A DNA stretch of 40,231 nucleotides from Chromera velia. Lineage: Eukaryota; Sar; Chromeraceae. The stretch spans positions 1 to 40,231 of the forward strand of contig JAHBMJ010000588.1 in assembly GCA_018398765.1 (NCBI GenBank). Direction: 5' to 3'. The notes below the pieces were generated by a model, which was not told the origin of the DNA, did not search any database, and was given only the letters and a program-made list of their open reading frames with translations. Below, one piece after another: positions 1-12,668 of this stretch. The translations under genes were made by a program, and so were the position numbers. Every line of letters starts with the position of its first letter. The stretch's first letter is position 1.

Positions 1-64
1 GGGGGGGGGGGGGGGGGGGGGGAGGTAAAAGGAGAAATTGCATGAGGGTGTCAATCGAAAATGC

Positions 65-1130
65 TCACTCACCGCAGCTCTGTGAAAAACTTTTAAGGTC
101 GTGAGCAAACTGATATAGATAGAAGACGTCATCATATACGTATTCAGCCTGTGTATGAACCTCTTTGTGAGATGCTGCCACTTTCATCAAATTGGACAGC
201 ATAGCTGCCACGTTGGACATATGCGTGGCTTTCAGGCACTTCGTGTAGGTAAGATCTGCTACCGGGAAGGGCTGTGCATGGGCCGCCCCCTGATCATCAT
301 GGAACCCGTCTATGAACTTCTGTACTTCTGACTATAGGGAGTCGAAAGCCTTCCCTGTGTCCTCCCAATTTCATACAACGTTGGGGGGGCGCACTTTCGG
401 GTCGATGATTCTGTGTCTGCAAAGATGTCGATCGATCTTGTTGTCCTCTGCAAGGTGGTCATACATTCTTCCAATGGATTTCTTGATGTTGAACTTGTTG
501 TCGGGTCTCCTGTCCAACCACGTTTTTGCATCTTTCCAGTCATTGGGCATGGGCAGTGGGAGCCTTGCATCGATACTGAGAAGTTTCATACCCTCAGTGA
601 ATTTTATCATGACCATCCCGTGGACTGTAAAAATTGTGCAGCCAGATCATGTGACAAACACAATCCCCCCCATCTCCCTTTTCTTCAGTCTCTTTCTGTA
701 CATCGTCCTTACACCAGAGAAGACATCGTACAAAAAGGACTCTGGTGATTGCACATTCTGCTGTGTACACCACGGCAAGATAGAGAGAAGTTGATCGCTA
801 ATATGGAAATTAATGGAATGCAGTGCAGTCGTGTAGCCATCTAAAGCTGCACAGTCCGAACGTCAAAGACTCCATCAGGCGTTTCTGTGCATCCCTTGCC
901 ATAAGGGTGAAAGGGACGAGACCGCAAGTCCCCGCTACTGTAAAGGTCTCAGAAGATGGGTGGGGGCACTCGAGCCCTTCGTCCTTGCAGGCATGCAGTG
1001 GTAAGAGTTCTGGTTCATTATTGTTCCGTGCGGTCATAAGCAGGTGGACAACGACATATGGAAGGCGCTCCTTGACCACAAGAATTCCAGGTTTTTGTAA
1101 GGAATGGACGCGGGGGCGAGGAGGGAACAT
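65..1130 (-). CDS. Hypothetical gene, coding-like but frame-shifted, probably partial or decaying
   Basis: Unrecognised product. On the minus strand, protein-like reading frames follow one another: 1130-850 (VVKERLPYVVVHLLMTARN, ending around LMESLTFG), then from about 850 to 650 in another frame (ALDGYTTALHSINFHISDQ, LPWCTQQNVQSPESFLYDVF), then 637-375 after a plausible TTTTTACAG acceptor (KDAKTWLDRRPDNKF), then 318-65 after a CTATAG acceptor (VAAMLSNLMKVAASHKEVH, AEYVYDDVFYLYQFAHDL). It ends at TGA (65-67), or at a GTGAGT donor at 72 leading beyond the window. The change near 850 has no good intron to explain it, so the locus may be a decayed gene, a transposon-derived gene, or a gene with a sequencing indel. 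The other strand gives no comparable peptide. The poly-G at 1-22 is a contig edge. Confidence 0.4.
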
Positions 1131-1137
1131 GGTTTAG

Positions 1138-4100
1138 TTCTCTACTGAGAATTTTTAAAGCAAACCCCTTTTCTATTGTCACTCTTTTGTCCATCTTTCA
1201 TTCTGCCACTTCTGTGTTTCACTTTCTTTCATTCTGTCACTATTAATACATCTTGCAGTACAAAAAAAAAAAGATAGAATTTTTAAAAAAATTATAGACA
1301 CTCCAACAAAAACTAGCAGCGCTTCACGGAGAGCGTGGAAGGTATTTGTACCGCCCTAGAACCCACTTGGGGCTTCACATAAACGAAGGCATACAAGCAC
1401 AGACAGAGGCAGGAGTAGAAATATTTAAAGGCAGGGAGGGGAACGGACCTTGAAAGGGGGTTGGGGGCAGAGGAAAAGCCGTCCAAGGGGTGTCTTGGTT
1501 GCCGCGGCACGGGCTTGCACAAAATAGGGGGAGAAGGAGGGTTAAAGTGAGAAAAGGGGGGCTTGGGTAGAAAGAGAAGGCTTCGAACGGATAAATGGAG
1601 GGAGACGGTTGACTGACTCAATTCTCCAGTAGAATGTCACTGCCCCCGCTTTTCAAACGCCAAGCCTGAGGCTCTTGCTCTCATCTCCTCCTGCATAAAT
1701 TTTTGGATTGGAATAAATGCAAACAGACAGTGCACCAACAATATGCACACAAACATCATGATGCCTCTTTGACATAACTGACATATTTCCGCAGATCCTT
1801 TTGTTTCGGCTCTGCATATTCTTTCTTCTTGCATTTCTTATTCCGTTCTTTATATCAGGCTGGATGCACTCGCTACTTCTTTTCGCCTCCCGATGAGCCA
1901 GAACTAGAGCAAAAACTTAGGCCAGAATGGGACGAGGAGCCTCCAGGTGCCGATATTGGCTCATTGACAACAACGCACCACCAAACAGACCAACAACCCA
2001 GGCTCAGTCGAATAATATGCAGGAGATGGGAAAGTGGAAGTTCAGAGATTGAGAGACAAAAAAAAAAGTTTTGCCCCCAATTGAGCGGCTTAGGGGCAGC
2101 AGATTCAAAACCAGAGGAACAGAGGCACTGTAAAGACCAAAACTACAGTTCAAGACTATCTAAGAACTACTGCTTACGTGTCACATATTTATGAAGGAAG
2201 AGACAGGCAACAACATGGGTTGGGCAAACATTGCAATACAGCTATATACAGCCAGTTTCCCCGTTTCTATAAGGAGACTCGCGCGGAAATCGCACGGAGC
2301 AAGTGCCCTCTGGGCGCGGAGCTCCCTGCAAACATGCTTCAAGCCACGCTCCAGCCTCCGCGGGGCCATGCAGACTCAGTCAAGAATATAGAAGATGCAT
2401 GTATGGCTGGTGTTTGAATATGAATAGGCGTTTAAACCAGTTCAAAACACCTTTAAACTTCTTTTAACGCATGCACCCTAAGTCCCAAATTCTAGCCCAA
2501 ATTGAATCTTGCAATCATTAAAAATCATAGAAAGTTTGGTACTCTAAAGTTTGAGGTAGTTTGGGGCTAAACGATTACTTAATTAAACCGTTGTAAAAGG
2601 TTAAACCATATATATGAACTAGGCTATCCATATACCAAACTTCAATACTAGCTCTGTATAGCTCTGTAATAGTGAGTCCCGGTGAGTCTGTACAGCTCCG
2701 ATACCACCCACGCCCCCCCCTGTCTCCCTAGGGCCCCTACCTTTGGTACCCCTATGTGGCTACACCCACGTCGGTTCTCTCCTCCCCCGTGCTGCCCCGT
2801 GCGCCCCCCGCAAACCTCCAGAATACTTCAGAAAGAGCTAGAACAGCTCGATCCCCCTTGCTCTGTCTTGTTTTCTATGGTATACTATGGTAATCTTGAT
2901 GGATACGGTACTATACCCCTGTTAACTTAACTTAATTGTCGGCGACGCATGCATCGATATTTGAGTGACTATTAATGATTATCATTTGAGAGCGCGATAA
3001 GCTCTTCAATCAGTTGTTAAATTGGAATAGCCTCAGTGTAGTGGTATATCTAAAGGTATAGTACAGCTTGCACTCAATGAGACGCGGAATTCAATTCTAT
3101 TCTCAGCAAGAGTAAGCAAGAATGTTGCTAGGGGTATCACAGAAAAAAAAAAAGTAATTTATAAATAACTCTCTTTGTCAGGTACTTTTTTTTTTCTTTT
3201 TTTTTTTGTTTAAAACAACTGTTCAAGTTACTGTTATTTAGTTGTTGCATCCACGCCGATTCTACGGATGTTGCACAAGTGTTGCAAGGTGTTGCAGACA
3301 AAAAAAAAGAAAAAAAAGTAGATAACTCATTTTTCTAGAGACTTTTTTTCTTTTTGTTTTTGCTGTGATATGCCTGGGAGTGTTGTGAGGAGAATTAAAT
3401 TTTACGGGCAGCGTGACGCAGCACTAAAGGTCACGGCCTTACTTCTAGCCTTAGTGATGGCTAGGCTGGTCCAAAGTCGCTGCGCTTCTGTAGCGGGCTT
3501 CCCATAGCTTTTAAATACTTTCACAAATTGATTAGCACGAACTGGTACCCAATGACTGAGACCACCATAATTTAATTGGTTACTCAGTTGGTTACCGGCG
3601 ACTACCGGCGACCTCTATAAGACAAAACAGCGACAGTGCTCCAAGATACCACTAAATCACTTATCACTTACCCTAGTGGTTACCAATTATTGCTTACCCT
3701 TAGATTCTAGCCGAGACGGATTGGTTTCAAACTGGTCATATGTGTATCCTCCAGACATTGATCCTATCCTATCGTATCTCATGTTTCGAATGTTTTAAAT
3801 ATAAGATAAGATTGATTATATTCTAAGCCTAGTTATGAGCACAACCAGGCCTCGAACCATGCTCATCAAACCTCATCATCATCATGTCTAATCATTATAC
3901 TGATAATTTAATGAGAGAAAGATCAAAATCTATTCATCGATTCGACTCAACTAGTCTCAACACGTTACAACACGTTCCAAAACGATTAATTATCCTGGAT
4001 GCTTTTGAATTTTAATTCCTAAAGTGACAAAGAGACTTGGTCTCAGTCTTTTGCATACAGTCATCAATCCTAGCATCAATCTGTATTCACAAACCCGACC

Positions 4101-4170
4101 GGGGGTGTAGAGCTTGTTCAGGCTCTCTGAGAGCATAACCGTCATACACCTTTTGGGGCATTTGAATGTA
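1138..4170. other. Intergenic stretch without a convincing gene
   Basis: Nothing here is clearly coding. A weak candidate is a single plus-strand exon at about 1859-2190, after a TTTATATCAG acceptor-like site. It gives an acidic, hydrophilic peptide (EQKLRPEWDEEPPGADIG) without a recognisable domain. From about 2,400 the base composition becomes AT-richer, with scattered short poly-A and poly-T runs, two A-tract/T-tract inverted repeats (3143-3194 and 3311-3358), and many non-coding stops in all frames. This resembles the AT-rich repeat-bearing stretches at 28.4-28.8 kb and 32.6-38.6 kb and differs from the GC-richer genic parts. Confidence 0.4.
3143..3360. repeat. Two A-tract/T-tract inverted repeats
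   Basis: A run of A followed by GTA at 3143-3156 is mirrored by TAC followed by a T run at 3183-3194, with a loop of about 26 bases. A second, similar unit has A-run plus GT at 3311-3319 and AC plus T-run at 3351-3358. Both loops contain ATAACTC, so the two units look like diverged copies of one small hairpin-forming repeat. Confidence 0.45.
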
Positions 4171-7100
4171 TCACTGGGCATGGAAGGCGGTGTCTGTTGC
4201 CTGCACACGCAGCTGTCTGGGCCGAAGCCGCGAGTGGCCGCCGCCTCGATCCTTTTCTCTTTCTTTGTGCGAGACCGTGAATGCCTGTGATGAATTTTCA
4301 TGTCCCCTCTGTTGCTGTTGGCCTCGGGGGTACACCTCGAGGTTGCTGGGTTCTTGGGTCTCCCTCGCTGCCACCCTTCCTCGTGCAATCTCAGCGTAAC
4401 CCCCCAAAGCGGAAACTCTACCGCCCGACTGCCCACCTCTCGAAAGAACCTCTCTGCTGCCTGCTGCTGACGCTTCCCCACTCGTCCCCCAAGGAACCGT
4501 TACCGACGCCGCAGCTGTAGTCTGCAGGGGAAACGAAGAAAAACCAGAAAAGTGCCCCCCAGGTGCACCAGAGGAAAGCAATCCCTGCCCCGTTGTTGTT
4601 GTCTGAGGGACCTGGGTCGACAGCCCCGTCAATCCGGCAGCAGCAGCAGCAGCAGGAGGATCTCTAGGACCGCCCCCTCTCTCTGCAGTCTGCATGGTCC
4701 GATGATGAGGCCCCCGAGTTGGGGACGGACTCGACTTCCCTCCCGCTTTTTCCCCGATGGCATCACCCCCAACAGCATTAACCTGAAGAGGTTGGGACCC
4801 TTCTTTGTCTTTCTCCTTCCACCGCAGTCTCTCAAGAATTTCATCCATTTCTGCACACAGAAAGAAACGCACACAGAGAAGCGAGCAGGAGAAAAAAACG
4901 CAAGAAAGCAAGAAAGGAAGGATTCGCAACTGAGAAAGAGCCATAAACGACCATGCATGAAAGCTGGACGTTCACTCGATCCGTTCCTTCTTTTGCGTCA
5001 CTCCAACTGATATATATCTCACTTTTAATTTTTTCTTTCCATACTCACCCATACATAAATTCAATGGCACTTTTCTCTTTATCGTTCCGTCTCTCCTCCT
5101 GCATGGGCACACGACTTCTTTCCACTCCTATCTGCCTGTCTGTCTGTACCACTTTCTTTTCGTCGCCCTCATCGACAGGATCTTACAAGCTGCTCAAATG
5201 ACGTCAAATTCCCTCATTATTTCAGCATAAAGATAGACAGACGCCTATCTAATTACCTTTCTCTGCCCTGTCGTCTTCTGCCTGTGCTGCCCCTAGAGAC
5301 CCATTTGGCATTCCAACTCCATTGCTCATCATCGGTGTGTATCGACTCGTTCTCTGTGCTCCTGCCCTCTGCGGCGAGACAGAAGAACCCCCAAAATTCG
5401 ACGACAATGCCGCCAGACCCCCAGACGGGTCAGGTCCTCCAAGGACCCCTCCCGTGTGAGGGGGGCCCCTTCCTCCCGCAAAGTCCCCCGTTCCCCCGCT
5501 CCTCTCTCTCTCTGTGGTTGCCCCCGCATGATGCCTGTGTCGTCGCGGAGGAGAGGAGACGGACACATGAAGGTCCACACACATCTGCTGACGGTCCCCC
5601 CCCGCATTCAGACCTCCTCCCCCTCCCCCTGCCTCTTCCGGAACTGCAGACGCGCCTGGTGTGGGCTCTCTGTGACCTGGAGTGATTCTGCCGTCTCTCC
5701 TGGGAGCAGCCTGAATTCCCCCCATGTTGCTGCTTCCAAAGTCTGCAAGCAACAGAAAGCACGGTGAATGTTCTTCTGCTCAATTTATTGATAAGAAAAA
5801 TGAATCTGATTAATTGGCATTTTGTGCATTCGTATTCTGTTCGAGCCTTGCCACCTTCTGAATCACCCCTTTCTTAATTCTCTCACCTCCCTCGCTCTTC
5901 TGTGCGTCCAGGTACCGAGACTGGGCGATGTCTTCCTGTGGATCTTTCATCGGCACTTCTGTGTGTGAAGGAGCGAAAAGACGAGACAGGAACAGAAAGA
6001 ACAAACGAGAAGAGAAAACATCACAGAACTTGACCCCGAACACCGAGAACAGTCTGTCCCCATGCAACCACGATAACACCCCTCTTTTCTCTCTCTCTCT
6101 CTCTGGCTGACCGTCTGGGGTTCTTCGAGGCATCGCCCCAGCAGAAAGAGGGTGAGGATGCACGTCCGCAGTTGGGGACAGAGCGACGGCAGAGAGAGGA
6201 CGGTTGGGACTGAGAGAGAGGACCCCGACTCCTCGTGTGATCTGACCGGAAGAAGCGGAAAGGCGTCGGAGCTCCGGTGTCACGCTGGCGGGAGTTGGCG
6301 CCACTCCCCTTGTGCGTGGAGGCTCTGAGACGGCGGTGTGCACTGGTCCTGCTCCTGCCTCTTGTGTGGTGCTAAGATTGGGTTGCTGCGTTCGAATGGA
6401 TAGGTACACACTCGGGCCATCAGCCTGTTCTGGGTGGTGCACTGCCTGCAGAGAAGGGACGGGAACACCACCACCAGACAGAAGCTGCGGCGTTCTGGGA
6501 TCTGCCTGTGCACCCCCTCTGATTCCCCTTTCCCTTTCCCATGAGCCTTTGCTGCTCCCTTCTACTACAGGTCTTTGTCCCTCTCTCGATCTGGATCCTC
6601 CTGAGGTTCCCCCTGAGAGGGGGCGTCGGGCTCTCTCTAGCTCGGGAGGAGGGGGCTCCACTGGGGGGCGGGGGGCCAGCCTGGTTGCCCAGAGCTCATG
6701 GGCCGAACCGGGAGGCGGCACAAGTTCAGCCCTAGTTCTCTCTGCCGCACTCAGTGCTTCTCTGTCGTTGTCTCTGTGCTGGACTGCAGACTGGTGACTC
6801 GTTTGTATGTCTCCTCTCTTTGTTGGGTAGGCGGGATTGGAAGGATTCAAGGAAAGGAGGTTACCTAGTGACGGACCCTGTCTGAGAGCCTCCTGAGGGG
6901 GCTCGTGTCCCCCATGCACCCCCCCCTGTCTGTCTCTGAGGGCCCAGTACAGAGACGAAAACGGAAGACCCTGACCCGGACGGCGAGTGTGAGGGTCGTC
7001 TGGGCCCTCAGGAGCAACTACTGCTTGTCGGTCCCTCGAGGCGGCGGGTGGTGATGCGGCCGGGTGATAACGGAGTGTGCCCCCGGCACTGTCTACTGTG

Positions 7101-10100
7101 TGTCCCGCGGTTGCAGTTGGAATGTGCAGATTTCCTCCACTACTTTGTGGGCTCCTCCTTCTCTCTTCATTTTCTGCTTCTGCGAGAGCTGCTGCAAAGG
7201 AACGACGGAGCTCTGCTGCTGCTTGTGCTTCTGCCTCGCTGACCCTTCCCCCTAGACTCTTGCCCTCCTTTTGACTCTCTCTTTGATTTGTGCCCCCAGT
7301 CTGCAGAGAACAAGGACGGAAGGACTCTTCTTGTCTCGGTGGCTCTCGGGAAGCAAGAGCGGTCGGACTTGAGGTCTCTGCCCATCGGGCGCGCAGGTCG
7401 TTTTGTAACTGCGCCAGGACACTTGTCAACGCCTCTCTCTCGGCCTGTCTCTGTCTCTGCTTCTCTCTCTGTTCCTGCACCTCCTCACGAAGAAGCAAGG
7501 CAGAGGACGAAGAGGACAGGACGGGGGGAGCGGCGACAGGGGCTGAGGGTACTGCCACACGACCATTTGAGGATGGGGGGATTATCCCTGTCTCTTGTGC
7601 CTCCTCCACCTGTCTCTGTCTGGGTGGCTGTACAGCTGCAGTTCTGGCGGGGGGGGAATCCCCGAGGCCGGGCAGGGGGAGAGCCGGAGAAATGGGGGGG
7701 GGAGAGCTCGGTGCTCTTCCCTCTCTCTGCTTGAGCGGAGATTCCCGACGAGAGAGGGCAACAGAGAAATTCACAGATCCGTCAACTTTCCTGTGAATGT
7801 CAACTTCAGCGTGTGTTGGGCTCCCCCCCTCGCCCTCTTCTGTAGCTCTGTGATCCCCCCCTCCTTCTCTCTTAGGCGAACGAGGAGGAGGGGGAATGAA
7901 ATGAACTGCTCCCTGAGGAGAAGACGACCTGTCTCGCCTCTTCCTCTCCCCCCTTTCATGACTCGGAGAAACGATCCCTTGCCGTTGGTCTCTCAAAGGA
8001 GGACTGCGAGCCGACCCTGAGGCGGGAGGGGGGAGGGGAGCAAAAGCGCTCGGGTCCCCTCTCTGATTACTTCGAGAGGTTGGGAGTTCAGGGAGGGATG
8101 TGAGGAAAGAGATAGAACCAGAACCAGATGGAGGCAAGGGCTGTTCTCCCTCTTCTTCTCCCAAATCAAATTCTACTCCTTCCCCTTCCCCTTGACCCCC
8201 CCTCCCAGGAGATTCCCTCTGTGTCTGCTTCTTCTTCTGCTGAAGAACCCGTCCGCCCTCCAAGTCATCCTCTAGCTCTTCTGCTGGTGTGTCGTCTAGT
8301 GCTTCTTGGTGGGCGTGTGTGAGCAGAGGTGACTCGGACAAGGACGCTTGAGGGTGCCCCCCTCTACTGCCCCCCCCTCCCCCTCCCTGACTTCGTCTCT
8401 GCCCATGCCCAGAGGGGAACGACAGACCTCCTCCATCATCCCTCAAATGCCTCCCCCGCCCTGCCCCGCCCTCCTGATATTGACCAGAGGACAGAAATAT
8501 CTCAGCCTCCTTCAACTTTGCTACTGCAGTCTGGAGAAGAAACATCTGTGCGGCCTCCCTCTCATCTAAAGGTGCAGGCTGGGGTCGGGACAGGGAGGAG
8601 TCATCTGCTTCGTCAGAGGGCAACACTTCACGGGACACACCTTCCCTCTCTCCTCCTCCTCCTGGAATCTCAGACTCTAGTCCCATGACCTCCCCACTGC
8701 CACCACCTCTCCCTTTCCCCTTCCGTTGAACTTCTGATGGCGTCCCGTACCCTTCCCCCCTTCTTGGCCCTCCCTCTTCTCCTTCTCCCTCCCTTCTGTG
8801 ACGGCCCCCCCTCGACTGGTGAAAGGAGGACGAGGGGGAAGACGAAGACCTCTCCCCCCCCCTCCTGTCTCCGGGGTCCTCAATCCCTGCATGATGGGAC
8901 CCGAAAGGCGGTGTTGCGTGCTTCCTGTCCCTCCCAGGTGAAACGAAGCCTGTGGCAGCGGCACTAGCCGGGAGGGACGGGGAAGACAACTGAGGCACGC
9001 CGCCGGGGCCCATTCCTCCAATACCAGCAGTCTGACCCCCAAAATCCTTCCCACTGCCTCCTCCCATATTCAAGGCAGGAGGAGCAACTGGAGAGGGGAC
9101 GTCGTCTGACCCACCACCCACCCACCCACCCCCGTGCAAAGCAGAGGACAAAGCAGCAGTGGTCGGGTATCTAGAAACGGTCTGACCGCTTCTCAAAAGC
9201 CCTGCGGGTGTGCCTGATTGGGAGTCTCGGAGGGCATGCAGTCTTGTGGCCGGGATGCCGGAGGATTCCCTCCCCCCGTGTGTTGGAGACGGAGACGGAG
9301 ACGCTGAGGGAACGACATTCACCTCCCACTGTCCGGATCTAATCGACACGGGTTGGTCTCCTCCCTGTACTTCTGCTGACACACGAACACGGGAAGAGGG
9401 GGAGTCGGTTCTCCGACCCTTCAGCCCCCCCTCTCCCTCTCCTGTCCGGGCAGAGTGAATGGCCGACTGCAGGACCTGATGAGCAGAGGAGACCATGCCC
9501 CCGTCCCCTTCTTCTTTGCCTCTGCCTGCGATTCTTCTGATTTGTTTTTCAAGGAGGCTGCCGCTCGTTGTCGCAGCGTGGAGTTGCAAGTCTTTCAACG
9601 CAGCGAGGGCTTTCAACCGCTGACGTGCAGCAGCTAACGGGACTAGTCGCCGTGTGCACATTGACCGTACGAGGGTCCTGCAGGCGGATGCGAGAGGGGG
9701 GAGGGATAAGGGACAACAAACAGAGACACAAAGGTCAGGCAGAAGAAGAACGGGTTGGTGGGAACCAAAAGAGGCCACCTGCAGAAGTATTTATTAATAT
9801 GGCATGCGTGTCTGTCTGTATGTGCACAGAAGGACCGGAAGGAGAAGTTTGGACACGCAATCGGGCAATCTGCAATTTGCACACCTATTTGGCTCCCCTC
9901 TCGGACACAAAAACAAAACTGCTTCTTCGTTCTTGTCGACTCGATGTGACTTCATTCACTCACACACTGATCATACAGCGAACAGACTGACTGTAAGAGT
10001 TCGGCCCCTCTCTTATTTCGCTGGAATTGAAGGAGAGCCACGAATTGGGCGTGCTGCCTGCAGACAGACAAACAGCGACACGGGAGAAAAAAGGAGAATG

Positions 10101-11897
10101 GAGTCAAAACATAAAGAAAAAGATTACCGAGCAGTGTTTTCTGTTTCTGGAAAAGAACGTGTCCCCTCACTTAATTTCTCTGATCCTTGAAGAAAGACCC
10201 GGACCGGACCTCCTCTTACTCTCCATCCTTCCCTTTGCAGCCGGCCAGAGCTTCTTTCTTTGCGTTCGTTTCTCTCGCCGAGTTGAGTGCAAATTCCCGT
10301 CCTTCCAAGTTCCAGCGGCGCTTTCGCTTCAGGGGAGGCAGAAAAAGAAAAAAAAGAAAAGAAACAACCAGGGATGGCCATACGAACGCCTCTCGTTGAA
10401 ACAGACAGAAGATACACAGACCTGACAGACATCTTTGTGCGCACGAAAAAGAAAGAACTCTGTGTGTAAATCTTTCGGCCAGGCTGACCTCTTCCTTTCA
10501 AGGTTCCGAAGAGCCGCGGCAAAGGTGAACAGAGCTAGACGGAGTCGACTGATGAATTGGTTTCTCTCTTCTGCGCTCGCCTCAAGCCCTCCCCCTCCGT
10601 TCTTTCCAACGAGAAACCCCCCGATGACCCCAAGCCCTTCCCCGTCGTCCTCTTCATCATAATCCCCCTCCACCAGACCCCCGGCAGAATCGATAGATGG
10701 AAGCGTGCGGATAGCCAGACCTCCGCCCCGCCCTGCTGGGGACTCCAACACCGTCCGCATGACCGGCCCTCCCCCCTGTTTCGTTCCTCCACGCGTCTGC
10801 CCTCGTCTTCCGCTTAAGGCAGAGGCGGCAGCGGCTGCGTGCGCCTTCTTGTGTCTGTTCAGAAGAGACGCTGCGATCCGAGAGAAGGGAAGGGCCCTCC
10901 TGCCTGTTGTGGAAACCTCCAGACGAATGAGGGCCTCTTTCTTGAACTCATGAGCGACGCGTCTGCATTGCAATTCGTTGCATTGGGCCCGAGGGAAGCA
11001 GAGGAGACAACGATCTTTCTATATCTCTCTGGTTTCTCCATACAGAAGCGATACTGTTCAAGCAGCCCCCAAGCAGAACTTTCTGCACTCTCTATGCGTC
11101 TTCTCTTTGATTGATGAGGGCATTCCTATCTGAAAAATACGCTTCCAAAGGATCCTTTGATGATACAGACAAAAAGGTACGCAAAGAACAGCACACATAC
11201 AGAGACAAACCGAAAAACACGAATGCCCCCAAATTTTCTCACCTCCCCATCCCTTCCCCCCACTGACCGCCAGACAGCGGAGAGTTTCCAGAGTCCTCTT
11301 TCTGCCTGCAGAAACAATTAAACAACGATGGCATCGATCTGTCTGTCTGTCTACACACGCTCAGGCGAGGGGGCAGAAATGCAATTAAGAGGGACCGGGA
11401 GAAAGTCTTTCTGAGAATCGCTTCAACTTGGATTCTTTCTTCTCTCAATGGCCTCCTGCCATCGTTTCTTCTCACCTCTTTTTTGAAGCACACACCCAGG
11501 GTCCAGGCATGGAGCTAGATGGGAGGAGGAACAAGAGAGGTGTGCCTCTCTCTTTGGAGAAGAGTCGCAGGTCGAAAAGTGAAAGAAAGAAGCGGGGGAA
11601 AACGAACTCACACATGCGAGTCGAGCCCGTGCGTGCGTCAGGCACTGTCTCAGGGTCGTCAGAGCCTCTCTCTTGACTCTCTCTGCCCCCACCCTCGCGA
11701 TTCTCTTCACGCCCTTCATGAGACCACGGAGGAGGGCCTGCTCCCTCGCACTCGCTCTTTGGGTCTCCGTCCGCATCGTGTGCAGTGCTGCGAGTGCCAG
11801 TCTCTGGTTCCGCGCCCTGAAGAGAAAGTCTAAAGACGAGACACCCTGGGAGAGGGGGAGATGATGAGCAGATGCAATCAGGGCCTCGTTCATCTGC

Positions 11898-11934
<37 letters not shown>

Positions 11935-12633
11935 ACACACACACATACGTACATACACAGAGAGAGGGAGAGGAAGAGGCGAAAGTCATCGAGAGGGAGG
12001 GATCAAAATCAGCAGAAGGGAATCAAAACATTGTTTGGTACGGAAAGGGAAAATCTTCTCTTCTCGTCCAGTCAGTGAACGAGGGGGGCAACAAGACAGC
12101 ATCAACCTTTCTTTCCTTTTCCTCCCCACCTCCCCTCCTTCACTTCTCTTCACTTCAACCAAACAGCACTCAGACTGTCTGTCAGGAATCCCAAACGAAG
12201 AAGCATGGATGATTGAGAGGACAGAGAGATCGAGAGACAGAAACGTGCCTTCGATGCCTGTTCTGCCACCTCTGTGACTCTCTGCGTCTCTGCACTCATG
12301 CAGAAGACCGTCCAGGTCCGCATCGCCCACCTGCAGGCAGACAGGCGGGGGAAGGGAAAAAGATTATACACAGGTGAAAAAAGCGATCGAGGGCAGCTGC
12401 GAAGAAAAGTCCTCAATTGATTTAAACGAACAACTATCAGAACGCAATGAAGGAAGGCAGACGGACCAGATCAAGTTTCTCGTTTTCCCTTCCCTTCCCT
12501 TCCCTTCCCTTTCGATCCCCATTGAGGAATGTCGACGTCCGGTCTCAATCCTTTGACCAAATATCTACTGAGGGAACGCGGACTGGCTGTATCTTTCTTT
12601 GAAATCGACTGCGCTTCTTTCGTATTAGTAGTT

Positions 12634-12668
<35 letters not shown>

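Noticed and set aside
7048-8688. Several plus-strand frames opposite the large exon of the PH gene
   Set aside because: They are Leu/Pro/Ser-rich shadows of a GC-rich minus-strand exon, with no start or splice context.
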